Shown here in pieces: positions 6,790 through 12,993 of a stretch of DNA of 12,993 nucleotides. The notes beneath the pieces are model-generated. The model was not told the origin of the DNA. It made no database searches and saw only the letters and a list, made by a program, of their open reading frames with translations. The translations under genes were made by a program, and so were the position numbers. This DNA comes from an uncultured Akkermansia sp. Lineage in GTDB: Bacteria > Verrucomicrobiota > Verrucomicrobiia > Verrucomicrobiales > Akkermansiaceae. Each line of letters opens with the position of its first letter. Positions within the stretch are counted from its first letter, which is position 1. The stretch is taken from positions 1-12,993 of the forward strand of contig CANPXA010000028.1 in NCBI GenBank assembly GCA_947585525.1, in the 5' to 3' direction.

Positions 6790-7674
6790 TCAAAAGTTGC
6801 GGTCTGCAGGAGTGTTGTCGGGTGAGTCTTCTTCATCCTCGTCATCTTCCTCGTTGTGCACCTCAAGGGCACGACGCATCTTGCGGGTAAGAAAGGGTCG
6901 CACGACGAGACCGTAGAGAAGATAGCACAGGAAGAAAATGGCGGGTGCAATCCAGGGAAAGCAGATGAGCAGTCCCACGGAGAGAACAGCCAAAAGGATG
7001 GCGGTGATCGTGCCGCGCTTGCGGAAGGTGATGTGTTTGAAGCTCGGGTAGATCACGCGACTCATCATGAGCAGGGAAACAACAGTCATAGCAATCGCCA
7101 TGAGGATCTGCCAAGGTTGAGCGATGACGAGATTGCGATTGGTTGTTATGTCGATGACGAGGTACATGGCGCTCACGACAGCGCCGGCTGCCATGGGGAC
7201 GGGTAAGCCTACGAAATCTGAACTCTGGTTGGGTTTGCGAGGGGCGGCTGCCATGCAGTTGAAGCGAGCTAACCGCAACGCTGCACAGAGCAAGTAGAGC
7301 ACAGCAATCCCATCCCCCAAAAACGGTACCGGAAGCTGAAACAGAACAGCGCGAGCCAAAAGCATGGCCGGAGCTATGCCGAAGGATACGACGTCCGCAA
7401 TAGAATCAAATTCCCTGCCGAATGGTCCATCTGCTTTGCAGAGCCGTGCGACGCGTCCATCCAGCAGATCAAACACACACGCAGCAAAGATGAGATACGT
7501 GGCTTGCCTGTAGTATTCGAAGGCTTCCGGTGTCCCGGAGTCGAATTGCATGCCTTTAAAAATTGTCAAGATGGAGAAGAAACCGCAGAGCAGATTACCG
7601 GCCGTAAGCATATTCGGCAGGATGGGTATCTTCGGCTCATCCGGATATTGTGGGGGCAGGGGAGAGGTGGTCAT
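6790..7674 (-). CDS. pssA: CDP-diacylglycerol-serine O-phosphatidyltransferase
   Basis: PssA joins serine to CDP-diacylglycerol to make phosphatidylserine, the precursor of phosphatidylethanolamine, at the inner membrane. The CDP-alcohol phosphatidyltransferase motif D-G-x2-A-R-x8-G-x3-D-x3-D is complete: Asp72, Gly73, Ala76, Arg77, Gly86, Asp90 and Asp94. The N-terminal PNMLTAGNLLCG and the block LRLARFN, then FVGLPVPMAA, are typical of the PssA branch rather than PgsA. About eight hydrophobic segments are visible. The protein is 294 residues, and the last 22 or so form a highly acidic Asp/Glu tail that is unusual for the family. It starts 30 bp after the alaS stop and precedes the acyltransferase gene, so the three are probably cotranscribed. 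No phosphatidylserine decarboxylase gene is in view. No Shine-Dalgarno sequence precedes the ATG at 7674. Confidence 0.96.
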   Translation of the reverse strand: MTTSPLPPQYPDEPKIPILPNMLTAGNLLCGFFSILTIFKGMQFDSGTPEAFEYYRQATYLIFAACVFDLLDGRVARLCKADGPFGREFDSIADVVSFGIAPAMLLARAVLFQLPVPFLGDGIAVLYLLCAALRLARFNCMAAAPRKPNQSSDFVGLPVPMAAGAVVSAMYLVIDITTNRNLVIAQPWQILMAIAMTVVSLLMMSRVIYPSFKHITFRKRGTITAILLAVLSVGLLICFPWIAPAIFFLCYLLYGLVVRPFLTRKMRRALEVHNEEDDEDEEDSPDNTPADRNF

Positions 7675-7704
7675 CGTGTGAGGTGTGGTGATGGTGGTGA
7701 CGGG

Positions 7705-10515
7705 TTAAATTCCGAGTGCTTGCCGGGCAGCATGGAGCAATTCCTCTTTCGCCGCGCGGTCGCTGCCGGAGCCGCGAGCCATGTCGGTCTTGCCGCCTCC
7801 TTTGCCCGAAACAATGGGGGCGAGGGAACGGATGAGCTCGCCGGCGGAAAGACCGGCGGCCTTCGCCTCTGCTCCGCAGAATGCACCGAGGGAGAGAGCA
7901 GAGCCGTCATCCGCCACGAGAAAGGCCGCTCCCGAGAATTGCCGCTTGCGCAAGCCGTTGAAGAGTTCGGTGAGGAGCTCAGCGTCACCCTCCGCATCAA
8001 GTACGAGCGGTCGGGAGTCGGTGAGCTGAGCCGAAAGCAGAGCATCCGCCTGACTTGCGGCAGCGGCGGAGCGTGCTTTTTTGAGACGTTTGTCGGCTTC
8101 CTGCGCTGCTTCCTTCAGAGTGGCAACATAGGCAAAAAATTGGTCAAGGAGTTGGTTGACCGAGCGAATGTCACGGGCAGCGAGAGCCTTCACGGCAGGT
8201 TGCTCGTCATTGGAGGGAACGGGGATCGTAGGCTGCCCGAGGTCAGCCAACTTGGCGTTGGCAGAGGCGAGCTTTTCGAGGGCTTCTTTGCAATCGGGGA
8301 GCTGCCGCTCAATCATTTCACGTACGGCTGCGTAACCGGCATCGCCGCAAGAAGCCTCAATACGCCTCACCCCGCTGGCAATGGCTCCCTCACTGCATAT
8401 CTTGAAGAACCCCACTTGCCCCGTGGAGCGCACGTGGGTGCCGCCGCAAAGTTCCATGGAAACTCCGTCGAATTGCCCATCCGTACCGCCCATTTGCACG
8501 AGACGTACGGTATCGCCGTATTTGTCGCCGAAGAATTGGCAGACCTCTTTGTGTTGACGAATTTCGGACATGGCATGTTCTTCGCAGGAGACGGGAAGAT
8601 CCTGGGCGATCCAATCATTGACGAGCTCTTCGGCAGCGCGCAGTTGTTGCTTGGAGATGGGACCGCTGGAGACATCGAAGCGCAGGCGGGAGGAATCCAC
8701 GAGGGAACCCTGCTGGGATACCTGATCACTCACGATGGTGCGCAGGGCCTTGTGCAGGAGGTGAGTGGCGCTATGGTGAGCCTCCACGGCGCGTCGAAAA
8801 TCCGGGTCAACCGAGAGCCTGACTTCATCCCCCACGCGAGGACGTACGCCATCCTGCAGGGAGAGGAGGTGGGCTCGGGCATTTCCGATCTGTTGCACGC
8901 CAAGCACGGGACAGGAGTCTCCGCCGAACTCAAGCATACCGATGTCGCTCACTTGCCCACCCATTTCTGCGTAGAAAGGCGTAACGTCGGTGATAACAAA
9001 GAGCATACCGTCCTGTTCGTGAAGCTCGGTGACTTTGGCCAAAGAGGAATCCTGGTCGTAGCCGACGAAACGAGTCGTCTGGGCAGTTTTGATATCCAGC
9101 GCTCGTACGATTTGCTTTTTCTGGGCGGCTTTGGCGCGTCGGCGTTGCTCCTCCATCAGCTCCTCAAAGCGGGCGGAATCGACGACGAGACCGCGCTCGC
9201 GTGCCAGCAGTTCCGTGAGGTCGATGGGAAAGCCATAGGTGTCGTAGAGTTTGAAGGCAAACTCGCCGGTGACGGCACCCTTGGCGGTCACTTCCTTGTC
9301 AAAGAGTTCCAGACCGCGATCCAGGGTTTCATTGAAACTCGTCTCTTCTCGCAGGAGCACCTCTTTGATGGTAGCGCTGCGTTCCCGAACTTCCGGAAAC
9401 ACATCGCCCATCTCCGTGGTCAGCGTGTCCACCAGCTCTGAGAGGAAGGGCTTCGTAAGTCCGAGGGAGCGTCCGTAGCGCACCGCTCTTCGCAAGATGC
9501 GCCGCAACACGTAATTGCGTCCGTTGTTGCCCGGCAAGATTCCATCCGCTATGGAGAAGGAGAGCGTGCGGATGTGGTCCGCTATCACACGGAAAGCAAT
9601 GCTCTGCTTGAGCGTGTCTTGTTGCTCAGGGGTGGCATCCTGTGGATAGAGGTCGGCATAGGAGAGGTGAGAAATCTCTTCAAGCTTGGAAAAGATGGGA
9701 CGGAATACATCTGTGCTGTAGTTGGAAACCCGGCGGGAGAAGTCGGTGAAGTTTTTTGTGCATTGCATCATGGCGCAGGCCCGTTCAAAGCCCATACCCG
9801 TGTCCACGTGACAAGCAGGGAGGTTGCGGAAGGAACCGTCTTTCTCTGCATTGTATTGGATGAAGACGAGATTCCAGATCTCAATGCATTGGTCGCTGCC
9901 TGCGTTCACGAGAGACCCTTGCGTGTTTCCCTCCGGGGTAAGGTCAACATGCAGCTCCGAGCAGGGACCGCAGGGACCGGTTTCGCCCATCATCCAGAAG
10001 TTGTCGTGCGCATTGCCGTTGACCACATGAATCTTCGGATCCAGTCCCTTTGCAGCGAAGAGAGCCGACCATGTGTCGTATGCCTCTTGGTCGAATTCGC
10101 CGGGATCCCCTTCGCTCGGCGCATATACGGTAGCATAGAGTCGTTGGACGGGAAATCCCCAACGTTCCACGATGAGCTCCCATGCCCATGAGATGGCTTC
10201 CTTCTTGAAATAGTCGCCGAAGGACCAGTTGCCCAGCATCTCAAAGAAGGTGTGGTGGTACGAGTCTTGTCCCACATCTTCCAAGTCGTTGTGCTTTCCC
10301 CCGGCGCGAATGCACTTCTGGGTGTCGGTGGCCCGAGCCGGTTTCCACGGCGGAGTCCACACACCGAGAAAGTAGGGGACAAATTGATTCATGCCGGCGT
10401 TGGTGAACAAGAGCCCGGGGCTCTGGGGCATGAGGGAGGCGGAAGGCACAATGGTGTGTCCTTTCTCTCGGAAAAAGTCTAGGAAGCTCTGACGGGTTTG
10501 AGCGGAGGTCATCAT
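7705..10515 (-). CDS. alaS: Alanyl-tRNA synthetase
   Basis: AlaS charges tRNA-Ala and hydrolyses mischarged Ser- and Gly-tRNA-Ala. The 936-residue protein (E. coli 876) is full length. The class II catalytic core has FFREKGHTIVPSASLMP (14-30), LLFTNAGMNQFVPYFLG (35-51) and FFEMLGNWSFGDYFKKEA (90-107), with HVDTGMGFER at 236-245. The tRNA-recognition region includes GNNGRNYVLRRILRRAVRYG (329-348). The editing domain keeps its zinc ligands: HSATH (His581, His585) and CGGTH (Cys690, His694). The region before CGGTH is a variant, with FGDKYGD instead of the commoner FGEKYGD and a short insertion. A coiled-coil plus C-Ala domain fills the rest. ATGs at 10515 and 10512 are both possible starts, neither with a Shine-Dalgarno. 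It heads the probable alaS-pssA-acyltransferase operon. Confidence 0.98.
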   Translation of the reverse strand: MMTSAQTRQSFLDFFREKGHTIVPSASLMPQSPGLLFTNAGMNQFVPYFLGVWTPPWKPARATDTQKCIRAGGKHNDLEDVGQDSYHHTFFEMLGNWSFGDYFKKEAISWAWELIVERWGFPVQRLYATVYAPSEGDPGEFDQEAYDTWSALFAAKGLDPKIHVVNGNAHDNFWMMGETGPCGPCSELHVDLTPEGNTQGSLVNAGSDQCIEIWNLVFIQYNAEKDGSFRNLPACHVDTGMGFERACAMMQCTKNFTDFSRRVSNYSTDVFRPIFSKLEEISHLSYADLYPQDATPEQQDTLKQSIAFRVIADHIRTLSFSIADGILPGNNGRNYVLRRILRRAVRYGRSLGLTKPFLSELVDTLTTEMGDVFPEVRERSATIKEVLLREETSFNETLDRGLELFDKEVTAKGAVTGEFAFKLYDTYGFPIDLTELLARERGLVVDSARFEELMEEQRRRAKAAQKKQIVRALDIKTAQTTRFVGYDQDSSLAKVTELHEQDGMLFVITDVTPFYAEMGGQVSDIGMLEFGGDSCPVLGVQQIGNARAHLLSLQDGVRPRVGDEVRLSVDPDFRRAVEAHHSATHLLHKALRTIVSDQVSQQGSLVDSSRLRFDVSSGPISKQQLRAAEELVNDWIAQDLPVSCEEHAMSEIRQHKEVCQFFGDKYGDTVRLVQMGGTDGQFDGVSMELCGGTHVRSTGQVGFFKICSEGAIASGVRRIEASCGDAGYAAVREMIERQLPDCKEALEKLASANAKLADLGQPTIPVPSNDEQPAVKALAARDIRSVNQLLDQFFAYVATLKEAAQEADKRLKKARSAAAASQADALLSAQLTDSRPLVLDAEGDAELLTELFNGLRKRQFSGAAFLVADDGSALSLGAFCGAEAKAAGLSAGELIRSLAPIVSGKGGGKTDMARGSGSDRAAKEELLHAARQALGI

Positions 10516-10834
10516 GATATTTTTGTGAACAGGGAAGTTATTCGAACGGTACGCTCACCGCATCCCCTGACGCGTCAAGAGCATACACGCATTGCGTCCG
10601 TGTGTAAAGGCGAAAAACCCTAGAGATTGCGGCATCCACATCCGTCCCAAGAAAAAGCAACCCCAACAAGCATTTATCGGCAGGTGATGGAGCATAACCC
10701 GTTGATTAGGGACGATGGTGCCGCCGCGGCTGTCCACCGGGATGGTGAACCCAGCTCCGATCTCAACTCTGATGTCGGCAACCCTGAGCAATCCCATCAG
10801 CAAACTTGCTTTGAGGGGTGTTTGGTTGGGGGAA
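10516..10834. other. Intergenic gap between alaS and the RND gene, with a coding-like stretch
   Basis: This gap of 319 bp holds the alaS promoter near its left end. I see no convincing terminator for the RND gene: the only small hairpin near its stop (AGCAA/TTGCT arms at about 10799-10812) lacks a T run. No RNA family is recognised. On the minus strand an 80-codon frame from the ATG at 10797 to the TGA at 10555 has codon use that looks like a real gene over its first 45 codons (including GFTIPVDSRGGTIVPNQRV), but it then runs through the alaS promoter and matches nothing I know. It may be a small gene, a gene remnant or chance. Confidence 0.5.
10580..10608 (-). promoter_or_regulatory. Candidate sigma70-type promoter for alaS operon
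   Basis: On the minus strand TTTACA (10608-10603) and TATGCT (10585-10580) are separated by exactly 17 bases, matching five of six and four of six consensus bases. The start of transcription would fall near 10573, giving a leader of about 58 bases. The spacer contains an imperfect palindrome (ACGCAATGCGT), and a perfect 10-bp palindrome, TGACGCGTCA (10568-10577), covers the predicted start point. Both are placed where a repressor could act, but no regulator is known from this sequence. Confidence 0.55.
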
Positions 10835-12993
10835 TCAGGCGTTCGCTTTTTTCCGGCGGACGAGGGAATAGACCCAGTCACGCAGGCGGGCAAAGATCGA
10901 GTAGAGGGCAGGGGTAAGGAAGATGCCGAAGAGCGTGGCGAGCATCATGCCGCAGAAGGTGGTGATGCCGATTTCCTGGCGGCTGGCGGCTCCGGAGCCG
11001 GTGGCCACCACCATGGGCAACACGCCGAAGATGAAGGAAATAGCCGTCATGAGAACAGCGCGGAATCGGAGATTGGCTCCGTTCATGGCGGCCTGTTTCA
11101 CCGGGGTGCCGTGAAGCTCGTGGTCCTCCTTGCTGAACTCCACCATGAGGATGGCGTTCTTCGCGGAGAGACCGATGAGCATCAGGATGCCCAGCTGCAC
11201 GTAGATCGAGAGGGAGAGACCGAAGAGATGGACGCCCATGAGTGCGCCGAGCGTCGCCACACTCACCGTGAGCATCACCGGGACGGGTGTCGTCCAGCTC
11301 TCGTACTGCGCGACGAGGAAGAGGTAGGCGAAGAGGATAGCGAGGGCAACGAGCGTGCCGATCTTCCCGGAATTCTGGCGTTCCTGGAACGAGAGGTCCT
11401 TCCAGGAGACCATCCACTGACGGTTGTTGCCGGCGGCGCGTTCCTCCTTGTTGACCTGGGCGAGGGTGGATTCAATGAGCTGCATGACTTCGCCGGAGCT
11501 GACGCCGGGGCGGGGCATGACGGTGATATCCGCGCTCATGTACTGGTTGAAGCGACCGTAAGAGGCCGGTCCCATGGAGTAGGAGAGGGAGCAGACGGCG
11601 GAGAGGGGTACCATGAGCCCCTTCTCGTTGCGTACCATTTGGTTGAGAATATCGTCCGGCGTTCGGCGATCATTGGTCGCGCCCTGGACCATCACCTTGA
11701 AATTAAATCCGTTCAGCGTGAAGTCGTTCACGTAGGAGGAAGCCATGACACTCTGAAGCGTGTTGAAGATGGTGTTGACCGGCACGCCGAGGGACTGGGC
11801 CTTTTCGCGATTAATTTCGAGGTGGATTTGCGGGTTTTCGGCGTTGTATTCACTACGCACGAGAGCCACCTTGTCCGAGTGCGCCTGGAGACGTTGCTGC
11901 ATCTCCTTGACCATATTGCCGAGATCCAGGGAGGTGGCGTCGCCGGAGACCTGAAGCACCATGGAAACGCCGCCGGTGATGCCGAGACCCATGATAGCCG
12001 GAGGAGTGACCGCCATGATGGAGGCCTCCGGGATATCGGCGCAGGCTTCATTCACGCTCTGAGCAATGGCGGAAACGTGAAGATCCGGGGTCGTGCGCTC
12101 GCTCCAGTTTTTGAGCTGGATGATCATCATGGCGCTGCTCTCCCCGGAGCCGGTTGTAAAGCTGTAGCCGCTTTGGGCGGTGACGGCGCGGATGCCGGGG
12201 ATCTTGCTGACTCTTTCTTCCAGCTGACGGAGCACCTTGTCGGTGCGTTGCTTGGCGGTGGCCGTCCCCTCCATGGTAATCATGACGAAGAGGGCGCCCT
12301 TATCTTCCGTGGGAACGAACGAACTCTTGATCATGTCCGGAGCAAGGAAGTCCGTGAAGTGGAGCGAGGAGGAAGCGGCAGCGGTCGGCTGTCCGGGCAT
12401 GGTTTGCTGTTGCTCGCCGTGCACGAGTTTGCGCCACCACGAGGGCGAACCGTCAAAGTAGATGTAGTTGCCCGCCAGCACGGCACCGAGGAGCAGCACT
12501 GTGAGCCATGCGTTGCGCACGAGGATGCCCGTGCCGAAGAGGTAAATCTTGCGCGCGAGATTCATGAAACCGTTGAACGGTGCGAAAAGCAGCGTGAAGA
12601 ATTTGTTTTCTTTAGCATCTGCCGGCTTCAGAATGAGAGCGCAGAGGGCAGGGGAGAGGGTGAGAGCATTGAAGGTGGAGATGCAGAGAGCCACGCACAT
12701 CGTCACGGAAAATTGAGTGTAGATCACCCCCACCATTCCGCCGTAGAAGGCAATCGGCACATAGACGGCGAGAGTCACCAGTGTGGTCGCTATGATGGCG
12801 CCGGTGATTTGGCGCATGCTCTTGAGAGTGGCTTCTTTCGGACTGAGCTTTTCCTCGTGGATGAGTCGCATGACGTTCTCCACGACAACGATGGCGTCGT
12901 CCACCAGCGAGCCGATCACCAGAATGAGACCGAACATCGTGAGCACATTGATGCTGTAGCCCAGCGCATACATCAGCATGAAGGCCCCCAGCA
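10835..12993 (-). CDS. RND efflux pump permease, AcrB/HAE1 family (N-terminus cut by right edge)
   Basis: This is the inner-membrane, proton-driven permease of a tripartite drug or hydrophobe efflux pump. About the last 719 residues are present; by alignment from memory to AcrB, roughly 380 N-terminal residues lie off the right edge, and the frame stays open to the last base. The GSLVDDAIVVVENV segment of TM4 has the paired aspartates of the proton relay (codons at 12901-12896), and IGLSAKNAILMVEF carries the relay lysine. FVPTEDKGALFVMI begins the second periplasmic domain, and YVNDFTLNGFNFKVMVQ and YGRFNQYMSADI are typical of the HAE1 branch. The C-terminal EIGITTFCGMMLATLFGIFLTPALY block and a basic tail are intact. 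A roughly 43-residue insertion precedes the second periplasmic domain. The adaptor and outer-membrane channel genes, if present, are probably upstream outside the window. Substrate cannot be assigned. Confidence 0.96.
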   Translation of the reverse strand, partial: LGAFMLMYALGYSINVLTMFGLILVIGSLVDDAIVVVENVMRLIHEEKLSPKEATLKSMRQITGAIIATTLVTLAVYVPIAFYGGMVGVIYTQFSVTMCVALCISTFNALTLSPALCALILKPADAKENKFFTLLFAPFNGFMNLARKIYLFGTGILVRNAWLTVLLLGAVLAGNYIYFDGSPSWWRKLVHGEQQQTMPGQPTAAASSSLHFTDFLAPDMIKSSFVPTEDKGALFVMITMEGTATAKQRTDKVLRQLEERVSKIPGIRAVTAQSGYSFTTGSGESSAMMIIQLKNWSERTTPDLHVSAIAQSVNEACADIPEASIMAVTPPAIMGLGITGGVSMVLQVSGDATSLDLGNMVKEMQQRLQAHSDKVALVRSEYNAENPQIHLEINREKAQSLGVPVNTIFNTLQSVMASSYVNDFTLNGFNFKVMVQGATNDRRTPDDILNQMVRNEKGLMVPLSAVCSLSYSMGPASYGRFNQYMSADITVMPRPGVSSGEVMQLIESTLAQVNKEERAAGNNRQWMVSWKDLSFQERQNSGKIGTLVALAILFAYLFLVAQYESWTTPVPVMLTVSVATLGALMGVHLFGLSLSIYVQLGILMLIGLSAKNAILMVEFSKEDHELHGTPVKQAAMNGANLRFRAVLMTAISFIFGVLPMVVATGSGAASRQEIGITTFCGMMLATLFGIFLTPALYSIFARLRDWVYSLVRRKKANA

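Noticed and set aside
5689..6825. A 378-codon plus-strand frame opposite the acyltransferase gene
   Set aside because: Hydrophilic, motif-free translation that is the mirror of a clear membrane protein; a shadow frame.
7504..9441. A 645-codon open frame on the plus strand opposite alaS and pssA
   Set aside because: It is antisense to two certain genes, has no recognisable motif, and its openness follows from the codon bias of the minus-strand genes.
10799..10812. A small inverted repeat (AGCAA/TTGCT arms) after the RND stop as a terminator
   Set aside because: The stem is only about five pairs and no T run follows on the minus strand.
10627..10917. A 96-codon plus-strand frame in the alaS-RND gap
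   Set aside because: It runs antisense into the RND gene's end and its translation is low-complexity with no motif; the minus-strand frame is the better candidate there.

Overview
The window is a stretch of bacterial chromosome carrying eight solid protein-coding genes plus a ninth and tenth gene cut by its two edges (nadA on the left, an RND efflux pump permease on the right). I see no tRNA, rRNA, CRISPR array, insertion sequence or phage gene. Mid-50s GC by eye, SD-poor translation starts, a DUF3472-type exported protein and a small C-terminal domain of a style I associate with Verrucomicrobiota all point to that phylum, perhaps near Akkermansiaceae. This placement is inference from style, not from a marker gene.

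Left block (1-2939, all minus strand, read right to left): an exported DUF3472-like protein, a small coiled-coil lipoprotein, a single-pass membrane protein with a periplasmic coiled coil, then the N-terminal third of quinolinate synthase NadA (NAD biosynthesis). The lipoprotein and the membrane protein share an ATGA stop/start overlap, so they are probably co-translated and may work together across the envelope. This pair, with its DUF3472 neighbour, is the least understood part of the window.

Middle block (about 2998-5723, plus strand): a candidate promoter, polyphosphate kinase 1 (ppk), and a DUF805 membrane protein whose ATG overlaps the ppk stop codon. The DUF805 gene runs 71 bp tail-to-tail into the next minus-strand gene.

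Right-centre block (5653-10608, minus strand): a good sigma70-type promoter, alanyl-tRNA synthetase (alaS), CDP-diacylglycerol-serine phosphatidyltransferase (pssA), and a membrane acyltransferase of family 3. Spacings of 30 and 48 bp suggest one transcript linking translation with phospholipid synthesis and envelope modification.

Right edge (10835-12993, minus strand): the C-terminal two thirds of an HAE1/AcrB-type RND permease, separated from alaS by a gap of about 320 bp that holds the alaS promoter and an unexplained coding-like stretch.

Most of the content is housekeeping. I do not see a defence system or other clear novel machine. The best candidates for new biology are the coiled-coil envelope pair, the ppk-DUF805 coupling, and the alaS promoter palindromes with the coding-like sequence beside them.
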